Origin: CAIUKV01 sp041659105
GTDB lineage: Bacteria; Actinomycetota; Acidimicrobiia; IMCC26256; PALSA-555
Direction: 5' to 3'
Length of the DNA stretch: 64,000 bases
Assembly: GCA_041659105.1 (NCBI GenBank)
Contig: JBAZYX010000004.1
Location: 16,136-80,135, forward strand
Positions 7,263 through 15,968 of this stretch are shown here, in pieces. The notes beneath the pieces are model-generated. The model worked only from the letters and a program-made list of their open reading frames with translations. It did no database searches and was not told where the DNA came from. Made by a program: the position numbers and the translations under genes. How positions within the stretch are numbered: the stretch's first letter is position 1; the number at the start of each line of letters is the position of its first letter.

Positions 7263-8644
7263 GCCTGCGTTGGCGGTTCGCGATCGGCCTCGGCGTGATC
7301 ACCGCGCTCGTGATCGGCTTCGTCGGGGTCGGCGCCTACCTCGCGGTGTCCGACCGGCTCGAGCGCAGCGTCGACGATTCGCTCCAGGCTCGTGCCGCCG
7401 AGGTCACCAGGGCCGGATCGAAGAGCCCCGACCGCTTCGACGCCGACGGCGCCGACCGCGACGACCCCGCGTTCACCCGACCGACCGCCTGCCCGCCCGC
7501 GGGGCTGATGCAGCCCGCGTCGGCCGCCCAGCTGGTGGGCACCGACGGCACCACCACGGTGTGCATCGAGGGCGGGGTGGCCCTCCCGGTCGACCGGCAG
7601 GACCGCGAGCTGGCCGAGGACGGATCCGGCTCGGCGTTGCGCACGATCGAGGTCGACGGCAAGCGCTACCGCGTGATCACGATGGCGCAGTCCAACGGGA
7701 CGGCATTGCAGATCGCACGCGGCCTGGGCGAGGTCGACAGCGTGCTCGGGTCCATGCAGCGGTGGCTGTTCGGCATCGGGCTCGTCGGCGTGGCCGCGGC
7801 GGTGCTGCTCGGCTGGCTGCTCGCCCGGCGCACCGTGCGCCCGGTGGAGCGTCTGCGCGACACGGCGGAGCAGATCGCCGCGACCCAGGACCTCGCGGTG
7901 GCTGTCCCCGTCGGGGGGCCGAGCGAGATCGCGAGCCTGGGCCGGTCGTTCACAACGATGGTCGACGCGCTCGGCACGTCACGCGAGGAGCAGCAGCGGC
8001 TGGTGAGCGACGCGAGCCACGAGCTGCGCACCCCGCTCACGAGCCTGCGCACCAACGCGGAGCTGCTCGGCCGGTCCGCCGAGCTGACGCCGGCGCAGCA
8101 CCGGGCGGTCGTGGACGGGATCGAGATGGAGGTCGAGGAGCTCACCCACCTGGTCTCGGAGCTCGTGGAGCTGGCCACCGACCGGTCCGCCGACTCCGAG
8201 CCGATCGAGTCGGTCGACCTCGCCTCCCTCGCGCGCGACGTCGTCGCGCGCGCGGAGCGCCGGACCGGACGGACGGTGACGCTCACCGCCACCGATCCGG
8301 TGGTGGTCGACGTTCGCCCGCAGGCGGTCACCCGCGCGATCTCGAACCTCGTCGACAACGCGTGCAAGTACAGCGACGGTCCGGTCGACGTGCTGGTCAC
8401 CGGCACTCGGGTCGAGGTCCGCGACCGCGGTCCGGGCATCCCCGCGGCCGACCGCTCCCACGTGTTCGACCGCTTCTACCGATCCGTCACTGCCCGCACC
8501 GAGCCCGGCTCGGGTCTCGGCCTCGCGATCGTCCAGCAGGCGGTGGAGGGTCACGGCGGGACCGTGTGGGCGGCCGACCGCGACGATCCCGACGCCGACG
8601 GCCACCTCGGCGCCGCCGTCGGCTTCGAGCTCCCTGCGCCGTAG
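7259..8644 (+). CDS. sensor histidine kinase (MprB-like)
   Basis: This 461-residue membrane kinase has two transmembrane segments (about residues 6-28 and 165-187) flanking a roughly 135-residue extracytoplasmic sensor with two cysteines (PTACPPAG and TTVCIEGG) that could form a disulfide. A HAMP region follows, then the dimerization helix with the phospho-accepting His254 in SDASHELRTPLTSL. The ATP-binding domain shows N367 in NLVDNACKYS, DRGPGIP and GSGLGLAIV. It would phosphorylate the upstream regulator. The GTG at 7259 overlaps the regulator stop (GTGA), implying translational coupling. Confidence 0.93.
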   Translation: MSLRWRFAIGLGVITALVIGFVGVGAYLAVSDRLERSVDDSLQARAAEVTRAGSKSPDRFDADGADRDDPAFTRPTACPPAGLMQPASAAQLVGTDGTTTVCIEGGVALPVDRQDRELAEDGSGSALRTIEVDGKRYRVITMAQSNGTALQIARGLGEVDSVLGSMQRWLFGIGLVGVAAAVLLGWLLARRTVRPVERLRDTAEQIAATQDLAVAVPVGGPSEIASLGRSFTTMVDALGTSREEQQRLVSDASHELRTPLTSLRTNAELLGRSAELTPAQHRAVVDGIEMEVEELTHLVSELVELATDRSADSEPIESVDLASLARDVVARAERRTGRTVTLTATDPVVVDVRPQAVTRAISNLVDNACKYSDGPVDVLVTGTRVEVRDRGPGIPAADRSHVFDRFYRSVTARTEPGSGLGLAIVQQAVEGHGGTVWAADRDDPDADGHLGAAVGFELPAP

Positions 8645-8661
8645 GGGGGGTCGGCGCGCGG

Positions 8662-9459
8662 TCAGGCGGCAGGCTTCTCCAGCACCACCAGCTGGACGAG
8701 CGCCGGGTACTGGCCGTAGCAGAACTGCTCGAGTCGGGCCAGGATGTCCTCGGGGTCGAACTCGGGAAATCCGTTGAGCTCCCGTTCGGTGCCGATCGTC
8801 TTCTCGAGGCCCAGCTCGTCGAGGAACGCCTTCACGTCGATGTTCCAGCCGAAGCGGTTCTCGACCCGCCTGGTGAACGGCACGAGGTTGAGGAACAGGT
8901 CGATGGTGAGCACGACCGTGCCGCCGGGCTTGAGGATCCGGCGCATCTCACGGGCGAGGCCGGGGAGCTCCTCCGTGGGGATGTGCTCGATCGTCGAGAT
9001 GGAGTAGATGCGGTCGACGCTCTGGTCGGCGATGCCGGCGTGCTCGAGCGTCGTGTTCACGAGGCGCACGTCGGTGCCGAACGCCGCGTTCAGCCGGTCG
9101 ATGCTCGAGTGGTCGCACGGCCAGCCGATGCCGGTCGCGTCGGTGCCGGGATCGACGTTGATGACCTCGACGCCCTGCTTGGCCAGGACGAACTGGAACC
9201 CGGCGAGCCCACCGCCGATCTCGACGACGCGCAGCGGCGGGTGGACGGGGGCTACGGAGAACGCCCAGGGGTACTCGAAGCGCCGGGTGTCGCTGTTCGG
9301 CTGGATCGCGAACGGCCCACGGATGCGCGGGTACCGCCGGGTGAGCTGCGGCATCCCCTTCGCCACCGCGCGGGCCCAGATGCGCTGGTTCCCGTTCGGA
9401 GCACCCCACCGGCGGTTCCAGGCGGTGTACTGCGGCGGCAGCACACGGGGCGCAAGCAT
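8662..9459 (-). CDS. class I SAM-dependent methyltransferase
   Basis: The 265-residue product carries a Rossmann-type methyltransferase core: motif I VVEIGGGLAGFQF near residue 80, an acidic residue at the end of strand 2 (VEVINVDPG), and the post-motif region YSISTIEHIP followed by MRRILKPGGTVVLTIDL, typical of Methyltransf_11-type enzymes. About 75 N-terminal residues rich in Arg, Pro and Trp precede the fold. The acceptor cannot be predicted. The ATG at 9459 is six bases from a -10-like TACACT. The gene is convergent with the histidine kinase. Confidence 0.83.
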   Translation of the reverse strand: MLAPRVLPPQYTAWNRRWGAPNGNQRIWARAVAKGMPQLTRRYPRIRGPFAIQPNSDTRRFEYPWAFSVAPVHPPLRVVEIGGGLAGFQFVLAKQGVEVINVDPGTDATGIGWPCDHSSIDRLNAAFGTDVRLVNTTLEHAGIADQSVDRIYSISTIEHIPTEELPGLAREMRRILKPGGTVVLTIDLFLNLVPFTRRVENRFGWNIDVKAFLDELGLEKTIGTERELNGFPEFDPEDILARLEQFCYGQYPALVQLVVLEKPAA

Positions 9460-9465
9460 GCGCGC

Positions 9466-9471
9466 AGTGTA
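9466..9471 (-). promoter_or_regulatory. -10-like TACACT, six bases before methyltransferase start
   Basis: On the minus strand TACACT is followed by GCGCGC and the ATG at 9459. This repeats the spacing seen at 15902 and suggests a leaderless transcript. Confidence 0.5.
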
Positions 9472-9528
9472 GGTGCGAGGGCGTCGGCGCCCAGGTACCC
9501 GCGCGCTCCGCGGACGAGCCCGCCTTCT

Positions 9529-9567
9529 GGCGTCACTCGTGCCGCTCTCAGCGGCACGAGTGACGCC
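9529..9567 (-). terminator. perfect 18-bp hairpin after phosphoesterase gene
   Basis: GGCGTCACTCGTGCCGCT at 9529-9546 pairs perfectly with 9550-9567 across a CTC loop. It begins eight bases after the stop of the phosphoesterase gene and lies upstream of the next minus-strand gene. There is no clear U-tract, as is common for hairpin terminators in high-GC actinobacteria. A role as mRNA 3-prime stabilizer is also possible. Confidence 0.8.
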
Positions 9568-9574
9568 AAGACGG

Positions 9575-11050
9575 TCAGGTCTTCCCGTTGGGGTACGGGT
9601 CGAGGATCAGCGGCGGTCGCGGCGGCTGGGTGAAGTCGAACGCGGCGCGCAGGTCGCCCAGGGCGGGCGCCTCCTCGCGCACGCTGATCCGCTTGTCGGG
9701 GCGGCCGTCGGTGCGCGGGTCGATGCGCTGCCCGTCGAGGAACACGTCCTCGATGAACTTCAGGTACGCGTCGTGGCTGAGCGTCTGCTGGTCGATGGAG
9801 CCCTTCTTCGCGTATGGGCTGATGACGAGGCCGGGAACGCGGATCCCGTAGCCGTTCGCGTCGACCACGGGCGGCACGACGTGGTCGTAGAACCCGCCGT
9901 AGTCGTCCCAGCTCACGAAGATCGCGGTGGAGTCCCACAGGTCGGACTTCATGATCGTGTTGATCTGGCGGGTGACCCAGGCCTGGCCCTCGCTCACCTT
10001 GGACGGCGGGTGCTCACTCACCGCGCCGTTGGGGATCAACCACGTCACCGCCGGCAGCGTGCCGTCCTTCACCGCCGCGTCGAAGTTCTTCATCGGCTGG
10101 ACGTTGTCGGTCTGGTCGTTCTCCTGCACGGTGGTGAAGTACGGCAACGGGTTCCAGATGTTGGACGTCCGCGCGTCCTGCTTGCCCGGCTTGCAGGTGA
10201 TCGGCCCCGTCACCTCGTCGCAGTCGGGCTCGTCGCCCGCGAACACGTAGTAGCCCCACGACACGTCGTTCTCGTGCAGCAGGTAGGTGATGTCGGTCCA
10301 CGCGTAGACGGGGTCGTCGAAGTCGGGGACGTCCTCCTGCCCCACGTCGTTGAGCTTCTTGTACCGCGCTTCCTTCCAGCTGACCGGTGCGTCGGGGTCG
10401 TCCCCCGCGTTGCGGCACGACATCGGGTTGGTGTTCCGGCACTTCGCCGACCACCCCGAGACCATGTAGAGGTGCGCGGGGATCGTCCACGAGTTGGACG
10501 CGGCGAACATGTGGTCCTGGAGGACGAACTCGCGCGCGTAGCGCCAGTAGTTCGGGATGTCGGCCTCGGTCTTGTACCCCATGACGTTGGTGGGGTCCTC
10601 GTTGGTGCGCTCGCACCACGAGCTCTCGTTGTACCCGATGTCCTCCGGGCAGGGTGCCGTCGCGTCCCGGAACGCCTGGAGGAAGCCGTCCATCTTCCCG
10701 CCGTTCACCGACGTCACGAACGAGCGGTAGTTGTGCGGGCCGCCCACCTGGCGGTCGCCGGGCTCGTGTGTGGGGCGGACACACGTCCCCGATTCGTTCG
10801 GGTCGGGGACGCACACGGCAATGTTGCCGTCCGCGTCGAGCGGGAAGCCCTCCGCCCCGGGAAAGGTCCCGAAGTAATGATCGAACGTGCGGTTCTCCTG
10901 CATGATGATGACGATGTGCTCGATCTTCTCGAGACCCGACTTCGCCTGGGAACCCGACTGCGCGTGGGCGGTGGCGCCTGCGGTGCCGGCGAGCAGCGCG
11001 ACCGTCGCGACGAGTGCGGGCAGCAGCATGCGGGGACGCGCGCGCTTCAC
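9575..11050 (-). CDS. secreted phosphoesterase (phospholipase C / AcpA acid phosphatase family)
   Basis: The 491-residue protein begins with a basic n-region and hydrophobic signal peptide ending near THAQSG (about residue 33). The mature enzyme is of the phosphoesterase family that includes bacterial phospholipase C and AcpA, with the diagnostic HIVIIMQENRTFDHYFG metal/nucleophile stretch near the N-terminus, DHMFAASNSWTIPAH in the middle, and FVSWDDYGGFYDHVVPP with the metal-binding DDYGG..DH towards the end. It would cleave phosphate esters or phospholipids outside the cell, perhaps in phosphate scavenging. The GTG at 11050 has AGAGG seven bases upstream. A strong hairpin follows the stop. 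Confidence 0.87.
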   Translation of the reverse strand: MKRARPRMLLPALVATVALLAGTAGATAHAQSGSQAKSGLEKIEHIVIIMQENRTFDHYFGTFPGAEGFPLDADGNIAVCVPDPNESGTCVRPTHEPGDRQVGGPHNYRSFVTSVNGGKMDGFLQAFRDATAPCPEDIGYNESSWCERTNEDPTNVMGYKTEADIPNYWRYAREFVLQDHMFAASNSWTIPAHLYMVSGWSAKCRNTNPMSCRNAGDDPDAPVSWKEARYKKLNDVGQEDVPDFDDPVYAWTDITYLLHENDVSWGYYVFAGDEPDCDEVTGPITCKPGKQDARTSNIWNPLPYFTTVQENDQTDNVQPMKNFDAAVKDGTLPAVTWLIPNGAVSEHPPSKVSEGQAWVTRQINTIMKSDLWDSTAIFVSWDDYGGFYDHVVPPVVDANGYGIRVPGLVISPYAKKGSIDQQTLSHDAYLKFIEDVFLDGQRIDPRTDGRPDKRISVREEAPALGDLRAAFDFTQPPRPPLILDPYPNGKT

Positions 11051-11089
11051 GGGAGCCTCTCGGGGTGCCGACGGGTCGGGGGAGCATAG

Positions 11090-11635
11090 GTGAGCGACCC
11101 CTCCGATCCCACTGCGGCTCCGGCCGCGGCCCCGCCGCCGTCCGTCCCTGCTCCACCGTCCCGACCCGATCGTGTGCCCGTGCTCGCGCGGGTCTTCGCG
11201 GTCGCGCTCATCGGTGCGCTCGCATACTTCGGGTGGAACGCGATGGAGAAGTGGCCGTTCACCGGATGGCGTCTCTACTCGAACCTCAAGGGCAACACCT
11301 CGGGGAGCTACTTCCCGTTCCGGGTCGACGCCGACGACGTGCTGCACCGCGTGGACTTCAAGGCCATGCCCGACGCGTACAGCCGCGCGCCGTATCTGCT
11401 CGAGAAGTTCGACCGGTTCTCCGACGCCGAGCGCGAGGCGGTGTGCGACGCGATCGCCGAGGGGGAACAGGGAGAGGGCCGGGAGGTCGAGGCGATCCAC
11501 ATCTACTGGGAGCGGTACCGGGTGCGGGTCATCGACGGCGAGCGAGTGAAGGACCGCATCGAGCGCGAGTTCCGGTGGTCGTGCGCGGAGGCGCCCGGGT
11601 ACGACGGCCCCGACGAACCGGAGACCGACGAATGA
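11090..11635 (+). CDS. single-pass membrane protein of unknown function
   Basis: The 181-residue product has a Pro/Ala-rich N-terminus, one transmembrane helix (about residues 33-52, VFAVALIGALAYFGWNAM), then a soluble domain of about 125 residues with two conserved-looking aromatic stretches (WRLYSNLKG, AIHIYWERYRVRVI) and an acidic tail. I do not recognise the family. Its stop overlaps the start of the HTTM-like gene (ATGA), and the third gene also overlaps, so the three are one operon. HTTM proteins are often encoded with such a small membrane partner, so a subunit or partner role is plausible. Confidence 0.75.
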   Translation: MSDPSDPTAAPAAAPPPSVPAPPSRPDRVPVLARVFAVALIGALAYFGWNAMEKWPFTGWRLYSNLKGNTSGSYFPFRVDADDVLHRVDFKAMPDAYSRAPYLLEKFDRFSDAEREAVCDAIAEGEQGEGREVEAIHIYWERYRVRVIDGERVKDRIEREFRWSCAEAPGYDGPDEPETDE

Positions 11636-12561
11636 GCGGGGTCGCGGTGACCACCGAGCCTCGGGTTCGTCCGTCGGTCGGGCGCCGGCTCGACGACCTG
11701 CTCTTCGGTCCCGAGGCGCCGGCGCGGCTGCTCGCGGTGCAGGCGCTCTTCCTCGCGCTGATCGGCGTGCGCACGGTGCTGTCGCCGTACCCGAAGCTGG
11801 CGGGCGCGCCGCCCGCGCTGTTCAAGCCTGCCTGGATCGTGTCGTGGCTCGACGCCATGCCGTCGCGGACCGTGATCCTGGCGGTCCAGGCGGTGATCGT
11901 CGGGGCGGTGATCACGTGGTTCGCGATCGGCCGCAACCCCCAGTGGCGCGGGCCGATCCGCCGTGCCACCTACGCCGTGGCCTGGCTCGGCTTCCTGTTC
12001 CTCGCCGCGCTGCGCGGGAGCCGGGGCAAGATCTTCCACATCGAGCTGATGCTCGTGTGGGCCTCGCTCCCACTCGTGTTCGCCCCGGGCGACGCACGGT
12101 GGTCCGACCGGCGGCCGCAGCGCCGGTACGGATGGGCCGTCCGCACCGCGATCGGCGTGATGGCCACGATCTACTGCTTCACGGGGATCTGGAAGCTGCG
12201 CAGCTCCGGGCTGGAATGGGTGTTCTCCGACAACATGAAGTGGGCGCTGGCCTGGGGCCGCGTGCGTGGGGAGCCCACGCCGCTCCAGGGGGTCGCGGTG
12301 TTCCTCGCCGCGCACCGTCCGCTCCCCGAGATCTTCGCGGCGTGCATCCTCGTGTTCGAGGTGTCGTTCCCGCTCGTGGTGCTCTTCCGGCGCGTCCGTC
12401 CCGCCTACGTGGTCGCGGCGTGGTGCTTCCATCTGGGGACGGTGCTGCTCCTCGGTCTCGACTACACGGTGTGGCCGGCCACGGTCACGATCCTCTTGAT
12501 CGACTGGCCGGTGGTGGTCGATCGGGTGCGGCGGCTCGCCGGGGGTACGGTGCGCGAGTGA
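11632..12561 (+). CDS. HTTM-like (vitamin K carboxylase-like) polytopic membrane protein
   Basis: The 309-residue protein has about eight hydrophobic segments and the general layout of HTTM-domain proteins: an early LLAVQALFLALIGVRTVL helix, a GKIFHIELMLVWASLPLVF segment, then FTGIWKLRSSGLEWV and a C-terminal FHLGTVLLLGLDYTVWPA. The WKL and FH stretches are typical of this family, which is distantly related to the vitamin K-dependent gamma-carboxylase membrane domain. The biochemical role in bacteria is unclear. It overlaps its neighbours by four bases on each side and is surely co-translated with them. Confidence 0.75.
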   Translation: MSGVAVTTEPRVRPSVGRRLDDLLFGPEAPARLLAVQALFLALIGVRTVLSPYPKLAGAPPALFKPAWIVSWLDAMPSRTVILAVQAVIVGAVITWFAIGRNPQWRGPIRRATYAVAWLGFLFLAALRGSRGKIFHIELMLVWASLPLVFAPGDARWSDRRPQRRYGWAVRTAIGVMATIYCFTGIWKLRSSGLEWVFSDNMKWALAWGRVRGEPTPLQGVAVFLAAHRPLPEIFAACILVFEVSFPLVVLFRRVRPAYVVAAWCFHLGTVLLLGLDYTVWPATVTILLIDWPVVVDRVRRLAGGTVRE

Positions 12562-13976
12562 GCGAGTACGACGCGGTCGTCGTCGGGTCGGGACCGAACG
12601 GGCTGATGGCGGCGATCACCATGGCGCGTGCCGGTCGACGGACCGTGGTGCTCGAGGCGGCGCCCGCGCCCGGGGGCGGGAGCCGGTCCGCGGCGCTCAC
12701 CGAACCGGGGTTCGTCCACGACGTCTGCTCGAGCGTGCACCCCACGGCCGTGGCCTCACCCGCGTTCGCCACGGTGCCGCTTGCGGCGCGCGGCGTGGAG
12801 TGGTGCCATCCCGAGATCGCGCTCGCGCACCCGCTCGCCGGCGGGCGCGCCGGGCTCGTGCACCGCTCGGTCGACGACACCGCGCGCGGACTCGGGAGCG
12901 ACGCCGACGCGTACCGGTCGCTCATGGGGCGGTACGTGGCCAAGGCGACGCAGGTCAGCGAGACCCTCTTCTCGCCCCTCGGCATCCCGCGGGTCCCGTT
13001 CACGATGGCTCGCTTCGGGCTCGACGCGATCCGATCGGTGCAGGGCCTCACGACCCGTCGATTCGACGGCGACGAAGCGCGCGCGATCCTCGCCGGGTCC
13101 GCGGCCCACTCGATGGTCGCGCTCGACGCGCCGGGCAGCGCCGGGTACGGGATGTTCCTCACGTTGCTCGCGCACGCGGTCGGCTGGCCCGTGGCCGCCG
13201 GGGGATCGCAGCGGATCGCCGACGCGCTCGTCGCGGAGCTGGCGGCCCACGGCGGTGAGGTCGTGACCGACCACGAGGTCACTTCCCTGTCCGACCTGCC
13301 GCCCGCGCGCAGCGTGCTGCTCGACATCACGCCGCGCCAGCTCCTCGCCCTGGGCGGCGACCGCGTCCCCACGCGCTACCGGCGGACGCTTCGGCGCTAC
13401 CGGTACGGACCCGGCGTGTTCAAGATCGACTGGGCGCTGTCGGGCCCGGTGCCGTGGACCAACCCCGACGTCGGACGGGCGGCGACCGTGCACGTCGGCG
13501 GCACGATCGACGAGATCGCGGCGTCCGAGGCCGAGGTGCTCGCCGGCCGCGTCCCCACGCGTCCGTTCGTGATCTTCGTGCAGGCCGCGGTGGCCGACCC
13601 GTCGCGCGCGCCGGCCGGCCGCCACACCGGCTGGGCCTACTGCCACGTCCCCAACGGGTCGACGATCGACTGCACCGAGGCGATCGAGGCCCAGGTCGAG
13701 CGCTTCGCCCCCGGCTTCCGCGACACGATCCTCGCCCGCCACACGATGCACGCGGCGGGGATGGAGGCCTACGACGCCAACTACGTGGGCGGCGACATCA
13801 ACGGCGGTGCCGGCACGGTGCGCCAGATCTTCACCCGTCCGGCGGTGTCACCCCGACCGTGGGTCACCCCGATCCCGCGCACCTACCTCTGCTCGTCCGC
13901 GACCCCGCCCGGCGGTGGGGTGCACGGGATGTGCGGCTGGCACGCGGCGCGGGCGGCCCTGCGGCGCGACGACTGA
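12558..13976 (+). CDS. FAD-dependent phytoene desaturase-like oxidoreductase
   Basis: The 472-residue flavoprotein starts with the dinucleotide-binding motif VVVGSGPNGLMAAITMARAG (residues 6-25) and the second GG-type motif VVLEAAPAPGGGSRS. The end contains TPPGGGVHGMCGWHAA, the FAD-binding signature of CrtI/retinol-saturase-like proteins. No carotenoid synthesis genes are nearby, so it may act on another lipid or isoprenoid. It is the last gene of the three-gene operon from 11090. Its stop directly abuts the stop of the convergent coiled-coil gene at 13977. Confidence 0.85.
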   Translation: MSEYDAVVVGSGPNGLMAAITMARAGRRTVVLEAAPAPGGGSRSAALTEPGFVHDVCSSVHPTAVASPAFATVPLAARGVEWCHPEIALAHPLAGGRAGLVHRSVDDTARGLGSDADAYRSLMGRYVAKATQVSETLFSPLGIPRVPFTMARFGLDAIRSVQGLTTRRFDGDEARAILAGSAAHSMVALDAPGSAGYGMFLTLLAHAVGWPVAAGGSQRIADALVAELAAHGGEVVTDHEVTSLSDLPPARSVLLDITPRQLLALGGDRVPTRYRRTLRRYRYGPGVFKIDWALSGPVPWTNPDVGRAATVHVGGTIDEIAASEAEVLAGRVPTRPFVIFVQAAVADPSRAPAGRHTGWAYCHVPNGSTIDCTEAIEAQVERFAPGFRDTILARHTMHAAGMEAYDANYVGGDINGGAGTVRQIFTRPAVSPRPWVTPIPRTYLCSSATPPGGGVHGMCGWHAARAALRRDD

Positions 13977-14876
13977 CTACCTGCGCCGGAAGAACCTCTT
14001 CCGGTGGCGCGCCGCCGGCGCGGGCCGCCGGGCGGGGCGTTCGGGGCCCGGGGTCTCGCCCCCGAGCTCGGGTCCGAAGAGTCCCTCGAGGTCGGGGGGC
14101 TCGGCCACCAGCGTGAACGCCTCGCCCGCGAACGGGGGAAGGTCGGATGCCGCCGGGGTCGGGGCCGGGGTTGGGGTCGGCGAGGGTGCGGGTTCGGGTT
14201 GGGGCGTCGCGCCCCAGGCGCTGCCGCCGGGCTCGACGGCCGGCGTGGGTGCCGCGACGGGCGAGGCCGTCCGGGGCCGGCGGGGGCGCTCGTCGTCGAG
14301 CATGCGCAGCCGCACGCCGTCGGCCTCCTCGCGCGCCGCCGTCACGATCCGCTCGGCGTCGGCGCGCGCCGACGTCAGCAGCTGCTCGCGCTCGTCGTCG
14401 AGCCGGCGGATGAAGTTGGTCACTTCGTGCACCGCGTTGTCGCGGATCCGGGCCGCGTCGAGCAGGGCTTCGTCGCGGAGCCGAGCCCGCTCCTCGACGT
14501 TCTCGCGCAGGGCTCGCTCCCGGCCCTGGAGCGCTTCGCGGCGGAACTGCTCGGCCACGGCGCCGGCGCTGCTGCGGGCGCGCTCGGCGCTCAGCTCGGC
14601 CTCGGCCACGATCGTGCGTGCGTCGGCCTCGGCGATGGCGCGGGCCGCAGCGGCCGCGGCGTCGGTCTCACGGTGCGCCTGCTCGAGGATGCGGGTGGCC
14701 TCGGCCTGCGCGTCGGCGCGGATCTGCGTGGCATCGAGCAGGGCGGACTCGCGGACGCGGGCGGCGTCCACCTGGGCCTCGGCCCGGAGCACCTTGGCCT
14801 CGAGTGCGGCCTGGCGGAGGAGCTTCTCCGCCTTGCGACGCTGCTTCTTCGCGGCCTTGCCCGCGTTCTTGGCCAT
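13977..14876 (-). CDS. coiled-coil protein A (paralogue of 14957 protein)
   Basis: The 299-residue protein begins with a Lys/Arg-rich head (MAKNAGKAAKKQRRKAEK) and then runs as one Ala/Glu/Arg coiled coil from about residue 15 to 190. It ends in a Pro-rich linker with PAPSPTPTPAPTPA and a basic tail (RHRKRFFRRR). No enzyme motif is visible. The segment ERARLRDEALLDAARIRDNA matches ERTRLRDQALLEAARIRDEA in the next protein, so the two arose by tandem duplication. It resembles DivIVA/FilP-type or ATP-synthase b-type helical scaffold proteins in composition only. A promoter with TGGACG-N17-TAGCCT lies six bases from the ATG. Confidence 0.8.
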   Translation of the reverse strand: MAKNAGKAAKKQRRKAEKLLRQAALEAKVLRAEAQVDAARVRESALLDATQIRADAQAEATRILEQAHRETDAAAAAARAIAEADARTIVAEAELSAERARSSAGAVAEQFRREALQGRERALRENVEERARLRDEALLDAARIRDNAVHEVTNFIRRLDDEREQLLTSARADAERIVTAAREEADGVRLRMLDDERPRRPRTASPVAAPTPAVEPGGSAWGATPQPEPAPSPTPTPAPTPAASDLPPFAGEAFTLVAEPPDLEGLFGPELGGETPGPERPARRPAPAARHRKRFFRRR

Positions 14877-14882
14877 CGGCAG

Positions 14883-14911
14883 AGGCTACGGATGCGGAGG
14901 CGCTGCGTCCA
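14883..14911 (-). promoter_or_regulatory. promoter TGGACG-N17-TAGCCT of coiled-coil gene A
   Basis: On the minus strand a -35-like TGGACG (14906-14911) is separated by 17 bases from TAGCCT (14883-14888), which lies six bases before the ATG. The paralogous gene upstream has the same layout, so both promoters were probably duplicated with the genes. Confidence 0.6.
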
Positions 14912-14956
14912 GGAGCGGGCGCGCGCGGGGGGATCGGAGGGTGACGGCGGACTCGA

Positions 14957-15895
14957 CTAGGAGCGGCGGGACCGGCGCCGCAACCGGCGGCGGTTCGGCT
15001 CCTCCGGCTCGCGCCCGCTCTTCTCGTGCTTGTCGTGCCAGAAGTTGGCGAGGTCGACGATCACGGGGTCGCGCTCGGGTCGCACCGCGTCCTCGACGGC
15101 CAGGGGCGTGAGCGCGAACGGCGGGACGTCGAGGTCGTCGAAGAGCTCGGCCTCGAGCCGCGCCGCGTCGGGCGTGGGCGCCAGGTTGTCGAAGACGTCG
15201 ACCACCACCGGCGCGACGTCGGTGGTGAGCGGCTGGGCCTCGAAGCCCGCGTCCGCGTCGAGCGCCTCCCACATCTCGTGGTCGGCCGCGTCGGAGCGGG
15301 CCTGCTCGACGATGGCGAAGGCCTCGGCGTGGGCGTCGGCGAGGATCCGCTCGCGTTCGGTCTCGGCTGCGGCGAGCTCGGCGTTCGCGGTGCTGCGCGC
15401 CTCGTCGCGGATCCGGGCCGCCTCGAGCAGGGCCTGGTCGCGCAGCCGGGTGCGCTCCTCGGCGAGCTCCGCGATCGCGCGCTCGCGCTCGTTCCGCACC
15501 TCGGCGCGGGCCTGCTCGACCGCGACCGTCGCGGTGGTCTGCAACCGCTCGGCCTGGAGCTCGGCCCGGGCCCGGGCGGCGTCGGTCTCGGCCGCGGCGA
15601 TGACCCGGGCCTGGGCGACGACGTACTCGGCCTGGACGTGGGCGGCGTCGACGATCCGGGCCGCCTCGGCGGTGGCCTCGGCCCGCTGCCGCGCGCTCTC
15701 GGCGGTGGCGTCGACGATCGTCTCGACGCGCGTGGCCGCGGCTTCGGCCCGCCACTCGGCGGCCGCGGCTCGTGTCTCGGCGGCCTGCGCGGTGGCCTCG
15801 GCCACGATCACCCGACCCTCGAGCCGGGCGCGCCGGAGCGTCTTCTTCGGGGTCGGCTTCCCCCGTGCGCTCTTGGCCTTCCGGTTTCTGCCCAT
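14957..15895 (-). CDS. coiled-coil protein B (paralogue of 13977 protein)
   Basis: The 312-residue protein mirrors protein A: a basic head (MGRNRKAKSARGKPTPKK), a long Ala/Glu/Arg coiled coil (about residues 20-190), then an acidic, less helical region and a strongly basic tail (RRRLRRRSRRS). The shared segment around ERTRLRDQALLEAARIRDEA shows common ancestry. No catalytic motif is seen. Basic ends flanking a rod suggest binding to an acidic partner such as membrane, nucleic acid or polyanionic glycan, but this is inference. Together with the 1332-residue rod protein at 42770 it forms a set of three coiled-coil proteins in this window. Confidence 0.8.
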   Translation of the reverse strand: MGRNRKAKSARGKPTPKKTLRRARLEGRVIVAEATAQAAETRAAAAEWRAEAAATRVETIVDATAESARQRAEATAEAARIVDAAHVQAEYVVAQARVIAAAETDAARARAELQAERLQTTATVAVEQARAEVRNERERAIAELAEERTRLRDQALLEAARIRDEARSTANAELAAAETERERILADAHAEAFAIVEQARSDAADHEMWEALDADAGFEAQPLTTDVAPVVVDVFDNLAPTPDAARLEAELFDDLDVPPFALTPLAVEDAVRPERDPVIVDLANFWHDKHEKSGREPEEPNRRRLRRRSRRS

Positions 15896-15901
15896 TGGAG
15901 A

Positions 15902-15930
15902 AGTGTAAGCAGAGTCGGACGCGACGTCCA
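15902..15930 (-). promoter_or_regulatory. promoter TGGACG-N17-TACACT of coiled-coil gene B
   Basis: TGGACG (15925-15930, minus strand) and TACACT (15902-15907) are 17 bases apart, and TACACT is six bases from the ATG at 15895. This is the clearest promoter in the window and supports leaderless transcription. Confidence 0.65.
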
Positions 15931-15968
15931 GAGGGCCTGGTGGGGCCCGTGTTGTCAGTGGGGCGGGA

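Noticed and set aside
9529..9567. The 18-bp inverted repeat read as an insertion-sequence end
   Set aside because: There is no transposase gene nor a second copy, and its place eight bases after a stop codon fits a terminator better.
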